Positions 9,284 to 18,700 of a stretch of DNA of 64,000 nucleotides are shown here, in pieces; position 1 is the stretch's first letter, and each line of letters begins with the position of its first letter. The notes beneath the pieces were generated by a model. That model saw only the letters and a list, made by a program, of their open reading frames with translations. It did no database searches and was not told the DNA's origin. This stretch comes from a marine gamma proteobacterium HTCC2080 (lineage in GTDB: Bacteria > Pseudomonadota > Gammaproteobacteria > Pseudomonadales > Halieaceae), in contig AAVV01000003.1 of assembly GCA_000169115.1 (NCBI GenBank), positions 1-64,000 of the forward strand. Direction: 5' to 3'. Made by a program: the position numbers and the translations under genes.

Positions 9284-9801
9284 ACTGACACCCCGCCATC
9301 GGTTTGCCGCTCCGCGACCTCCTGTCCGACCTCGTAAAAGGACAAACCCTGTAAACGGGTCGATGCCGTCTGTATCGCGTCAACGATCCTGGTATAGGTA
9401 CCGCAGCGGCAGATATTACCCGCCATAGCGCCCTCAATAGCTTCCAAGGATGGATTTGGATTGCGCTTAAGTAACGCAGCTGCGCTCATGATCTGACCCG
9501 CCTGACAGTAACCGCATTGAGCAACATCATGGGCGATCCAAGCCTCCTGAACCGGATGCAGTGCATCACCTGCAAGCCCTTCAATGGTGGTCACCTCGCG
9601 CCCAGTAATAGCTCCCAGCGGTAGCTGGCAGGAACGAACTGGAATGTCGTCCAACCAAACAGTGCAAGCACCGCACTGGGCGACGCCACAGCCGTATTTG
9701 GCACCAACTAAACCCAAAAGGTCACGCAAAGCCCATAGTAAGGGCATATCAGGGTCTGCACCTGACAGGTCGTGAGCTTTGCCATTGATATTAATTTGCA
9801 C
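9280..9801 (-). CDS. iorA: 2Fe-2S subunit of the IorA/CoxS family
   Basis: A 173-residue small subunit with two [2Fe-2S] clusters. The plant-type ferredoxin cluster uses Cys38, Cys43, Cys46 and Cys58 (KYGCGVAQCGACTVW...SC). The second, all-helical cluster uses Cys96, Cys99, Cys131 and Cys133 (QCGYCQAG and NICRCGTY). All eight ligands are present. It passes electrons from the molybdenum centre of the downstream large subunit. There is no Tat signal of its own; in this family the small subunit is carried out with the signal-bearing partner. The C-terminus extends about 20 residues past the usual end. Confidence 0.92.
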   Translation of the reverse strand: MQININGKAHDLSGADPDMPLLWALRDLLGLVGAKYGCGVAQCGACTVWLDDIPVRSCQLPLGAITGREVTTIEGLAGDALHPVQEAWIAHDVAQCGYCQAGQIMSAAALLKRNPNPSLEAIEGAMAGNICRCGTYTRIVDAIQTASTRLQGLSFYEVGQEVAERQTDGGVSV

Positions 9802-9905
9802 TGTTCTTCTTCCTTACACTGCGGCTAGTTTATTTTAAGACACTTCGTGTGCCGGTCACTCAGTATGAATCGAACTTTAAGGGGCACCGAGGACCTCCGA
9901 CGGGC

Positions 9906-11237
9906 CTATCGAGACATCGCGCGAGCGTAGGGAATACTCCCGCGCCAATAGCACCAAGCCCCAAAAATACAGGTCGAAAGCACCACCACTAAAGCCCAGC
10001 GAATCGAATTTACACCGGTGTACGCAAAATAATCACTGAGCATTCCTACCACTAAAGGCCCCAACCCAAGACCTAATAAATTGATCGCTAAGAGCATGAG
10101 AGCCGATGCCTGAGTGCGCCAATGTGGCGGAACTAAATTTTGAACCGCGGCGTAACTTGGGGCGATCCAAAAACTCGCAAATACGGCTGAAAGGCCCATA
10201 AACACCAAAGCAAATGGCAATCCATCTGGCCCTCCAATTCGATGAGTCTCGGGCCATAAAACGAAGGCTAATTGAGTCGGTAAAGCGATCACTAGGCCTA
10301 TGACCGGCACACGTAATTGCCAGCGGGGATCTTTCCGCGCCAATCGATCAACCAGCAAGCCTCCGGTGACAGCGCCCAGCGTACCGCCAAAAACACCAAT
10401 CAAGCCCAGCCAGAGCCCTGCATCCACTAACGACATGGCATGGACACGCACTAGAAAACTTGGCGACCAAATGCCCAAGCCGTAACCTGCGATACCCGCA
10501 AAGCCCACCCCTGCCGCAATCCATAAAAATCCGGGAAGACGGATTATGCCCTTAATAGCTATTAACAGTGATTCGTCGCCTTCCTCAGAGCGAGGCTGAC
10601 GCTTGGGTTCTTGCACAGTAAAAAACAACAAAAGCGCCAGCAGCACTCCTGGTATTCCAAACACTAAAAAGACCATACGCCAACCGAGGGCCTCGGCTAA
10701 GAGGGCGCCTCCGAACAAACCCACAAGGATGCCTAAATTCGGTGCCGCTGCAAGAATGCCTTGGGCTAGCGCCCGTCGCTCAGGCGGAAAGTAGTCGGTA
10801 ATTAGAGCTTGGGATGGAGGCGTTCCTCCTGCCTCACCAATACCGACACCCACTCGGAGCAAGGCGAGATGTGCGAAGCTACCTGCTGTGGCACAAAGCG
10901 CTGTAACAGCACTCCACGTTGCCATCGAAATTGCCAGCACATTGCGCCGAGACCAGCGATCGGCAAGACGTGCCACAGGAATGCCCAAGACGGCATAGAA
11001 AAGTGCAAATGCCAGCCCAGAGAGTAAGCCCATTTGTGTGTCGGAGGCGTTGAACTCAGCCTTTATCGGCTCTAGGAGAATCGTCATTACCTGACGATCG
11101 ACAAAGTTGAATACGTAACCCAAGGTCAGCAACCCCAGCACGTAATTGCGATAGCGAGTACTAAAAGCTTTGTAAGGCGCCTCGCCGTCACCAGAATTTA
11201 ATGTCTCGTGATTTTCGGTATCAGTTGATGGAGTCAC
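9906..11237 (-). CDS. MFS transporter
   Basis: A 443-residue, 12-helix major facilitator protein starting with GTG. The N-terminal half shows NYVLGLLTLGYVFNFVDRQVMTILLEPIKAEF and the motif-A loop (GIPVARLADRWSRRNVL). The GVGIGEAGGTPPSQALITDYFP segment resembles the spinster/aromatic-acid-like group of MFS proteins. Substrate unknown. Its start is 15 bp after the stop of the DUF1295 gene in the same direction, so the two are likely one operon. Confidence 0.88.
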   Translation of the reverse strand: MTPSTDTENHETLNSGDGEAPYKAFSTRYRNYVLGLLTLGYVFNFVDRQVMTILLEPIKAEFNASDTQMGLLSGLAFALFYAVLGIPVARLADRWSRRNVLAISMATWSAVTALCATAGSFAHLALLRVGVGIGEAGGTPPSQALITDYFPPERRALAQGILAAAPNLGILVGLFGGALLAEALGWRMVFLVFGIPGVLLALLLFFTVQEPKRQPRSEEGDESLLIAIKGIIRLPGFLWIAAGVGFAGIAGYGLGIWSPSFLVRVHAMSLVDAGLWLGLIGVFGGTLGAVTGGLLVDRLARKDPRWQLRVPVIGLVIALPTQLAFVLWPETHRIGGPDGLPFALVFMGLSAVFASFWIAPSYAAVQNLVPPHWRTQASALMLLAINLLGLGLGPLVVGMLSDYFAYTGVNSIRWALVVVLSTCIFGAWCYWRGSIPYARAMSR

Positions 11238-11252
11238 GGGTACGTCCGGCGT

Positions 11253-12137
11253 TCAATTTTTAGAGATACGACGTTGCGCAAATAATCGAGGGATCAGCAC
11301 CGGCGTGTCGCGCAAGTAGGCTTGGTATGCAGGATCCTCACCCCACTGCGACACGCCCCGGTGCGCCAAAGTGGGAATACCACTAATGCGGGTCAGTAAA
11401 ATCACGACAAAGAGGGGGGAGAGCACCGTGGCAAATTGCCAACCGTGCATTACCGGCAGTGCCGCCAAAAATACCCCCGTCCAAAGCATAATTTCGCCCA
11501 AGTAGTTAGGGTGTCGGCAAACGGTCCAAACCCCACAACATATAAACTGCCCAGCGTTTTTTGGGTCATTGCGGAAATCAGACTTCTGCTTGTCAGCAAC
11601 CACCTCCAAGGTAAGCCCGCCAAGCCAGATCAACACCCCCAGTCCAGCAACCCCCGCAATTGGGCCAGCACCAGGGCTCAAAATCGCAACGAGCGCCGCG
11701 CTGCTTGTTAGGCTCACCCAGACCCCCTGCAAGGTCCAGACCAGCAAAAAATGCCAGAAGGACTGCTTAATTTTCCGAAATCGGCGATCCTCCCCCACAT
11801 CGGCGATACGCAAAAATAAAAAAGTACCCAAGCGCAGGGCCCAAAGCACCACTAAAGCGGCCATCACATAGCTATAAACGCTAGGGACGGGGTTCAGTAT
11901 CAACGCCAGTAACACTGCGGTGATGAAGGTCAGGCTGCCGATTAGATCGTAGAAGCGTTCGGTTCGCGCCCACCAGGCATAGCTAAACCCCAAAAGCTGG
12001 ATCGCAAATATTGCTGCGAAAATAACAGGAAGGACCGCCACCCCAACAACACGACCTTCCACAGGGTTTATGAGCGCCGCATAGAGCAAGCAACCCAGAA
12101 CTAACAGTGGCGGCATCACATGCTTTTTAGTCAACAT
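11253..12137 (-). CDS. DUF1295 (steroid 5-alpha-reductase-like) membrane protein
   Basis: A 294-residue polytopic membrane protein. The C-terminal third contains the DUF1295/ICMT-like signature: KSDFRNDPKNAGQFICCGVWTVCRHPNYLGEIMLW, with the RHPNY(L/F)GE motif that in related reductases and methyltransferases lies at the cofactor site. Related bacterial proteins are annotated as 3-oxo-5-alpha-steroid 4-dehydrogenase-like enzymes, but the true substrate is mostly unknown. It sits upstream of an MFS carrier with a 15-bp gap, so a lipid or steroid-like substrate shared with that carrier is possible but unproven. Confidence 0.85.
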   Translation of the reverse strand: MLTKKHVMPPLLVLGCLLYAALINPVEGRVVGVAVLPVIFAAIFAIQLLGFSYAWWARTERFYDLIGSLTFITAVLLALILNPVPSVYSYVMAALVVLWALRLGTFLFLRIADVGEDRRFRKIKQSFWHFLLVWTLQGVWVSLTSSAALVAILSPGAGPIAGVAGLGVLIWLGGLTLEVVADKQKSDFRNDPKNAGQFICCGVWTVCRHPNYLGEIMLWTGVFLAALPVMHGWQFATVLSPLFVVILLTRISGIPTLAHRGVSQWGEDPAYQAYLRDTPVLIPRLFAQRRISKN

Positions 12138-12228
12138 GAATTAGCTAACCTCAGCATGGGTAACAGCGAGCCGCCCTCTACACTTATTGAGTCACCGATT
12201 AGCCCCCGGCTGCCCGGTCGTGCCCCCG

Positions 12229-12807
12229 TCATTGTGCGGTACCAGGAGGAAAATCACCCAGTAGCTCACTGGCAACTGCCGTCGTGGCCTTGTAGCGCTC
12301 GCTCATTGTCGGATGATCTTTTAACCGCCCTTCAGCAATACCGCGCCAAACAATCTTTTGGGTACTTGCATCAATAACGTCTAGGATCGCTGTACCCTCG
12401 TCATATTCGCGCACAGAGGGCCCTGAGCTATAGCCAACCATCACCGAGTTACCATAACTGCCCGCGGATACACCACCGTGCATACCTTTGTCATACCCTG
12501 TGGAGTGGATAATCTGCTGACGCTGCTTGGAGACGGTGTAATTAATCCAAAAGTCAGCACCTTCGTCTTTGCTTTCGCGCAGGTTGTGAACAGCGAGCTC
12601 CTTGCTAACCACCTCGCGAATGCGTTTATCTGATGAATTAAATTTTCGGTATTGAGATTCACGAGAGTGAACAACATCGTCATACCAACGGTAGGTTTTA
12701 AAGTTTGAAAAATCAAAATCGCGATCGTAGTCAAGCTCGTAAGTCGGCTTACTCGCACAAGCCGAAATCATGCCTACCACTACAATGAAAAATACAGTTC
12801 GAAACAT
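12229..12807 (-). CDS. DUF4136 lipoprotein
   Basis: A 192-residue protein with a lipoprotein signal ending ISAC at Cys17, then the DUF4136 layout: an early DYDRDFDFSNFKTYRWYDD motif and a late GTAILDVIDASTQKIVWRGIAEGRL stretch typical of these small outer-membrane or periplasmic lipoproteins. Function unknown. A second member of the family lies at 61397-62005; the two differ clearly in sequence. Confidence 0.85.
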   Translation of the reverse strand: MFRTVFFIVVVGMISACASKPTYELDYDRDFDFSNFKTYRWYDDVVHSRESQYRKFNSSDKRIREVVSKELAVHNLRESKDEGADFWINYTVSKQRQQIIHSTGYDKGMHGGVSAGSYGNSVMVGYSSGPSVREYDEGTAILDVIDASTQKIVWRGIAEGRLKDHPTMSERYKATTAVASELLGDFPPGTAQ

Positions 12808-12887
12808 TAAGGTAACCTAGCGGTGATGAACGCCAAGGAAGAATACACGTTTGACCCCTATTTGACTGCCCCGTTGGATACTCAATA

Positions 12888-13589
12888 ATGATTACCCTCG
12901 CATTTCTACCGGGCACCGAAAACATTCCCCTCCGTGCCATTGCACAGTGGCGCAGCGGGCTTTCGGCAGCCGATCAGCAGCGAATTGCGCTGATGAAGGG
13001 AGAACCCCGAAAAACCGAGTTTGTTGTAACGCGAAAGCTTCTTCAAACATTGGCTCAGCAACGTTTAGGCGTAGCTGCTGAGGTTGTCTCAACTGCAGGC
13101 GCTGCTCCGAGATTACTAACCGCCGACGGTCATACAATTGCCTGCAGTATCAGCCACTCCCACAAAGCAATCCTTGTCGCGATGAACACGGTGGGATCTA
13201 TTGGGATAGACGTAGAACATCACCGACCTAAATCCGTGGCCAAGGTAGTACACCGCTATTTTTGGCCTGAAGGTCAAACACATTTCGCAAACTGTTCCGA
13301 AGCCGAGAGTAAAGCGTGGTTTTATCGCCAGTGGTGCATACGAGAAGCTCTCGTAAAATACCAAGGTGATGGCAATCTCTTTCAGCTGCTCGGGATGCCA
13401 CTACAGCTAACACCGGGGACGCGGGGCCTGATCAGCCAAAACAAAACCACCACTGTGGCCGTCATAAGTTCGGGAGGAGCTCAGCCTGAACTGTGCTTCC
13501 CAAACCTCGACCAAGACGCGCAATGGACGTTTGCTCCGTTAAACCCCGAGACCCACTTAGCTGAGTTGACCCCCCTACCGAGCCAATAA
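12888..13589 (+). CDS. 4'-phosphopantetheinyl transferase (Sfp/AcpT superfamily)
   Basis: A 233-residue enzyme expected to move phosphopantetheine from CoA to a serine on carrier proteins. The core motifs are present: SISHSHKAILVA near residues 86-97, GSIGIDVEHHRP with the Mg-binding Asp/Glu near 104-115, and EAESKAWFYRQWCIREALVKYQG, corresponding to the family WxxKEAxxK motif with Arg in place of Lys before Glu. The length fits the Sfp-like two-lobe type. Target carrier unknown; no PKS/NRPS genes are in the window. Its last 128 bases overlap the 3-prime end of a convergent hypothetical gene. Confidence 0.85.
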   Translation: MITLAFLPGTENIPLRAIAQWRSGLSAADQQRIALMKGEPRKTEFVVTRKLLQTLAQQRLGVAAEVVSTAGAAPRLLTADGHTIACSISHSHKAILVAMNTVGSIGIDVEHHRPKSVAKVVHRYFWPEGQTHFANCSEAESKAWFYRQWCIREALVKYQGDGNLFQLLGMPLQLTPGTRGLISQNKTTTVAVISSGGAQPELCFPNLDQDAQWTFAPLNPETHLAELTPLPSQ

Positions 13590-13989
13590 CTCGGGCAGAT
13601 CTAACCTGACCCAAAGAGAGCCTTGGCAGATCAAGAGCAGGGATTCGATACTCAAGGTGGGCGTCATAAGCCACAGTCTCAACATCAAACGGTGTTAATG
13701 CTGCTCGATACATTAATATTTCAACGACCGCAGCCTGACCGAAGTAACGAGCCCAGACCGCTTTAGCCGCGTAGAAAGCTTGCCCCCTCGTTAATTTTAG
13801 TAGTGCAAACTGATCACCATTGGACGAGGGCTGAAGGCAAACCCCCTTGTTTTGCATGAGGGTTTGAGCTGACGGTGGGCTCACGGCTTGCCAAAGTTTG
13901 ATCACTGAATGGGCTTGCATCGCAATAGTCTTCTCTGAGGTAACAATAGAGCGTTTAATTTCTCGCAGTTTTGTGGCCACCCAAGCCAT
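13462..13989 (-). CDS. Hypothetical protein, 3' end overlapping the convergent PPTase gene
   Basis: A 175-residue unrecognised protein. The start is the ATG at 13989, preceded by a strong GGGGAGGA ribosome site (complement of 13994-14001) with about 5-nt spacing, which is the main evidence that the frame is expressed. The N-terminal 130 residues look like a normal soluble alpha/beta protein (for example GDQFALLKLTRGQAFYAA and VAYDAHLEYRIP). The last 40 or so residues, which lie opposite the phosphopantetheinyl transferase gene, are Ser/Gly/Arg-rich and look like read-through. The original stop may have been lost. It is also the only explanation for bases 13590-13989. Confidence 0.55.
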   Translation of the reverse strand: MAWVATKLREIKRSIVTSEKTIAMQAHSVIKLWQAVSPPSAQTLMQNKGVCLQPSSNGDQFALLKLTRGQAFYAAKAVWARYFGQAAVVEILMYRAALTPFDVETVAYDAHLEYRIPALDLPRLSLGQVRSARVIGSVGGSTQLSGSRGLTEQTSIARLGRGLGSTVQAELLPNL

Positions 13990-14285
13990 CAAATCCTCCC
14001 CGTTAAGTCTAAAAAATGTTGAATTGTGGCGCGCAGACTCTCGCTATAAACGCCATTAAACCGCGACATCAAATACCAAACTCCACCTTAGAGTTCGAAA
14101 CCCAGATTCCACATCGGCCAGATGGCATGAGCCCCATAGGCCTTAAACCTATGAAATATCTAACAATGGAGGCTATACAGCGCTGCGATAACCATCGCCC
14201 CCAACCCAAAACCTATGGCTGAGTTACTATCTCGCAACACATCCGCAGAGCTCATCATTCGCGCCAACTTGGAATCCACAGCACC

Positions 14286-15698
14286 ATGATTCGGATCACA
14301 GCCTTTACATCCCCCGACCTGAGCGTCGATAACTGGACGATCAGCTCAGGCGATGCCTGGTGCGTAGTGGGGCCCAATGGCTCGGGGAAACAATTTATTG
14401 ACCGACTGCTGCTGGGACAGCTCAAGGACCATGGCCGAGGGTCGATCATTCGTGAGATACCTGTAACGGCAATCAACCTAGTGTCTTTTGAGCAGCAGCA
14501 GAGCATCTTTGAACAGGAGCTAAAACTAGCGGCCACCGATTTGCTTCCTGAAAGCGAAACAGCCACCAAAGCGATAGATTTTTTACCACCCGATAAAACC
14601 GATGATCCCTTAATAGACGCATTGAATTTGCGCCACCGATTAGATCAGCCTTACACCCAGCTCAGTACTGGGGAGAGCCGTAAATTACTCATTGCTCAGG
14701 CACTACTCCAAGGCGCCGAAGTCCTTATTCTCGACAACCCGTTCGATAGTCTCGACCACATGGCCTGCGACAACCTATCCGCGGCGTTAAAGTCGGTTTG
14801 GGAAAGGGGCACCACCGTCGTATTTTTGTTGAGCAACCGCGACGATATACCCCCGTGGTGCAGCGCTCTCGCGACGGTAAAAAACGGCGTGCTCCAATGC
14901 CTTGGTCACGAGGAGGCTGATAAAAAAGAGCATATATTGGGGGCCTTGTTTGCTGCAACGGAACAGCCAGATTGGCCGGAACATTCCAAGCAGCTCACAG
15001 ATTTTCCCCACGAGCACATTATTAACATCGCCAACGCATCGGTTCGTTACGGCCAAAAGGTTGTTCTGCGCGACTTGACCCTGCAGCTGGCACCTCTTGA
15101 ACACACCTTGATTACCGGAGAAAACGGTGCGGGTAAATCAACCCTACTGGGCTTAATCACCGGAGATAACCCACAAAGCTACAACAATGACGTTCGAGTG
15201 CTGGGCTACAGGCGTGGTCATGGAGAGTCTATCTGGGAGTTAAAACAGCAGATGGGTATCGTTAGCAGTGAACTTCACCGGTTTTACCGGGTGCGCTGTG
15301 ATGCACTCACAGTGGTTTGCTCGGGGTTTTTTGATTCTATTGGCGTGTATGAGCAGGTCAGTGAAGTTCAGGTCAAGATTGCCAAGCAGTGGCTGCAAGC
15401 AGCGGGCTTACGCGAACATGCCACAGAGCCCTTCCACACAATGAGTTACGGCGAGCAACGCCTGGTTCTTATTGCCCGTGCATTGGTCAAGTCACCACTA
15501 CTGTTGGTCTTAGACGAGCCAACTCAGGGCCTTGATGAGCTAAACCGATCAAGAATTTTGGATTTACTGATCACACTCGAAAATCGCCGTCACACAACGC
15601 TGATCTTTGTCAGCCACCGACACGATGAATATTTGCCACTTTTTAAGCGGCATCTACATTTAAAAATTCCGGTTGCTGAGGATGAAATTTCTGAATAA
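14286..15698 (+). CDS. modF: ModF-like tandem ABC ATPase, first site degenerate
   Basis: A 470-residue cytosolic protein with two ABC ATPase domains and no membrane helices, matching ModF/PhrA in length and order. Domain 1 (about 1-210): Walker A GPNGSGKQ at residues 29-36, with Gln where Ser/Thr normally binds Mg; signature LSTGES at 126-131; Walker B ending LDNP at 149-152, with Asn in place of the catalytic Glu. Domain 2 (about 240-460): canonical GENGAGKST, signature MSYGEQ, Walker B VLDEP, and a switch histidine (FVSHRHDE). The first site is therefore probably poor in hydrolysis while the second looks active. No modABC genes are adjacent, so the molybdate link is by family only. Confidence 0.82.
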   Translation: MIRITAFTSPDLSVDNWTISSGDAWCVVGPNGSGKQFIDRLLLGQLKDHGRGSIIREIPVTAINLVSFEQQQSIFEQELKLAATDLLPESETATKAIDFLPPDKTDDPLIDALNLRHRLDQPYTQLSTGESRKLLIAQALLQGAEVLILDNPFDSLDHMACDNLSAALKSVWERGTTVVFLLSNRDDIPPWCSALATVKNGVLQCLGHEEADKKEHILGALFAATEQPDWPEHSKQLTDFPHEHIINIANASVRYGQKVVLRDLTLQLAPLEHTLITGENGAGKSTLLGLITGDNPQSYNNDVRVLGYRRGHGESIWELKQQMGIVSSELHRFYRVRCDALTVVCSGFFDSIGVYEQVSEVQVKIAKQWLQAAGLREHATEPFHTMSYGEQRLVLIARALVKSPLLLVLDEPTQGLDELNRSRILDLLITLENRRHTTLIFVSHRHDEYLPLFKRHLHLKIPVAEDEISE

Positions 15699-15784
15699 AA
15701 CCTGATTCAATGGCTGTAGGGGGTCGACGCCACCTGAGGTAGCGACTAGTCTCAAACTGACCGAAAAGATGTCTCGGGATATAC

Positions 15785-18700
15785 GTGCGATCGATTAATA
15801 AATTTTTTATAGCGACAGCGCTGTTAATCAGCGCCCTGGTCGTCGTGACTTTAATCACTAAGGACAGTGATTTTTTTCGAGATTTTGTCGCACTTAAAAC
15901 TAGTCAGCTGCTCCAGCGAAACGTCACTTTTTCAGATCTTGACATCGATATCGATATCGATCGGTCAATCAACATTACAGTGGCCAATGTTGTCATTGCT
16001 CAACCAGAAGGTTTCAAAGGACCCGCATTTTTAAGCTTGGCCTCTGCTGAACTCAATGCCTCGATTCCTGATCTGTTTCTTAGCCAACCGAAAATAAAAT
16101 CTCTGAGGTTTACCCAACCTAAACTCCATCTCATTCAAGGAGTGGAGGGCCACTCCAACTGGCAATTTAAACTTAATAAAACTCAAGCTACCGCGTTGAC
16201 GTCAGGCAAACCAGCAAAAGGCATACCGGTATTTTTAGAATCTGCCAACATTGATGATTTACAGCTCACGCTGATAGATAACCAAGAAGAGACCAGAACA
16301 CTGCGGGTCGACGTCACGCTGGACCAAGACCTTAGCGGAGCGAAATTATCTGTTGTCGGGGACGTCAACAAGGCGCCCTTGCAGGCCGATGTTACCGCCT
16401 CCTCCGCTGATGCATTTACCTCTCTGACCGATATCAATGTTGGTCTCGATATGCATTTAGGCGACGTACATCTCGAAGGTAAAGCTCTAGTGCGCGATCT
16501 CAGATCTCCGAATACGCCCCAAGTCGAAATCGCCCTGCAGGGGCCAAGCGTCGAATACTTCACAGAGCTGCTCAACCTGCCGCCTTTTAGTCAGGGCGCC
16601 CTAGACCTAAGCATTTCTGTACAACCGGGAATAGAAAAAATAGTTGTTCGGCTAGACGGCTTAGTCGGTGATTTTTCTGGGGTTATCAGTGGCACCGTCA
16701 ATAATTTCCGAACCTTAACTGATGTCGAATTGGCCGTTGCGGTAAGCGGACCCGACATAGGTCGTCTCGCAGATTTACTGGGTGCACCGAAATTTCCCCA
16801 CGTGCCCTTTAGCGCAACGGGTAAAGTCAAGAGGGATCAGCAGCGGCTGAGTGTTAGTGAGTCTCGTATCAACATAGGGCGGCTGCAGATAGCAGCAGGG
16901 CTAGACATTCCAAATCTAGAGACTCCGATTCAGGCTAATTTATCGGCACAGGCGTCGGTACCTGCGATTGAGATTTTTCAAGATGTGTTCCAACTGCCCG
17001 AGGAAGTAAAAGGCGCCGTTACGGCACAGCTCTCTCTGGAAACCGACAAGCAAAATACCAAGCTGAGCAGCTTGATAACTACCGAGTACGGAGAACTTAA
17101 GGCCGACGGATGGTTGCGTGGCCAGCGCAAATTGACCGGTACTTCGTTGACTCTCTCGGCTAGAGGCGATGATCTGGGGACCTTGCTCATGCTAGCCCAT
17201 CAAAAACCCAGCTTCCGTGACCGATGGTCACTAAACACAGACCTGCTGGTCACTAACAATGACATAGAACTAAGCGCAGGAAAGCTCGTTGTGGAAGGCA
17301 TTTCTAGTAACTTCTCGGCCAGTTTTCCTCGCAAAGGTCCTGCTACCGAATTTACCACCGCTCACAATCTGACAGTTACCGACCTTAGAAAAACACTGAG
17401 CCACTGGCTGAAAAATGACGATACCCTCGCTTTAGTCCCCAACCAGACAGTCACCGGCAGCTTCAATGCCGATTGGTCTAAGGACACCCTGAATCTGCAA
17501 GATCTCGATTTGACCCTGTCAGAAATTCAGGTTCAAGGAGCGATTACAGTGATACCAAAGAAAAAATCAGTGGTCGGCGACTTAAGTCTGCAAGGAAGCA
17601 AACTCACAGAGCTACTCCCGACCAAACACCTGCCCCCCGAAATTCCACAGGACCAACTCGACAAATCACTGAGTGCTACCAGTAAATTTACGGTCACCCC
17701 AAAAGGCTGGGAAGTTAAAGACTTAAAACTTCAGATCGGTGACTTGGCCGTTAAAGGCGATGTTCAGTTTTCGCAGGACACCGTCGACGTAGACGCTATG
17801 TTCGCCGTGGAGAACGCTTATGACTGGGTGGTCATAGAAAATACCACGGCTTTAACTGAGCCGCTGACTATGACGGCGAAGGTTAATCTGTCTCAAAGTG
17901 GGTCTCAGGCATCAATTCGGGAGCTCACATTAAACACAGCTGCGGGCGCGACTATTTTTTCACGTGGAGAGCTTCAATTTGGCGAAAACTTTTCTGGCAC
18001 CGGACTGGAGATACAGATAGATCTTCCAAACTTGCAACGATTAGGTTGGCTGGCAAACCTTTCCTTACCAAAGATTCCGTTGCAGATTGACGCCTCATTC
18101 AATGGGGACAAGTCACACTTAACCGCCGATACGTTAGCAGTTAAATCCTTGGATTCTGAATTCAGCGGACAATTAAGGATTAGCAATCCATCCCACCCCA
18201 ACATTCAATTGGCACTGCACAGCAGCATGATAGATCTCCGGCCCCTCTATGCATCGGAGACAACAATTATTAAGGAGGAGTCACTGTCCCCGGCAGTTTC
18301 GGCACCAGCACCAACGCAACCCAAGAAAAAGAACCGGAGAAAGTCTAAGTCAGGCAAGGAAAATGCCGAGCCAAAAAAGAAAAAAATTGCCCGCAATAAA
18401 AGAGTAATACCCCCCGCCGAAATTAACTTAGCGTTTCTGAAGCATTTTGATGCTGACATCAATATCACTGCCGATCGATTCATATTTCGTGAGCGACGGC
18501 TTAACAATATCGAGCTGATCAGTCACATCACTGACGGGCACTTTATCGTTGATAAGGCCGTCGTAAAAAGTGAATTGGGCGGTCGTATTGAATTGTCGGG
18601 GTTCGGTATTCCCGGAGACGGTGACCAACACTTTGGCCTGACGATAGAGGGTGACGAGGTCAGACCCATATTGCCAAATTCTGCCCTCGCGGCTGAAGAT

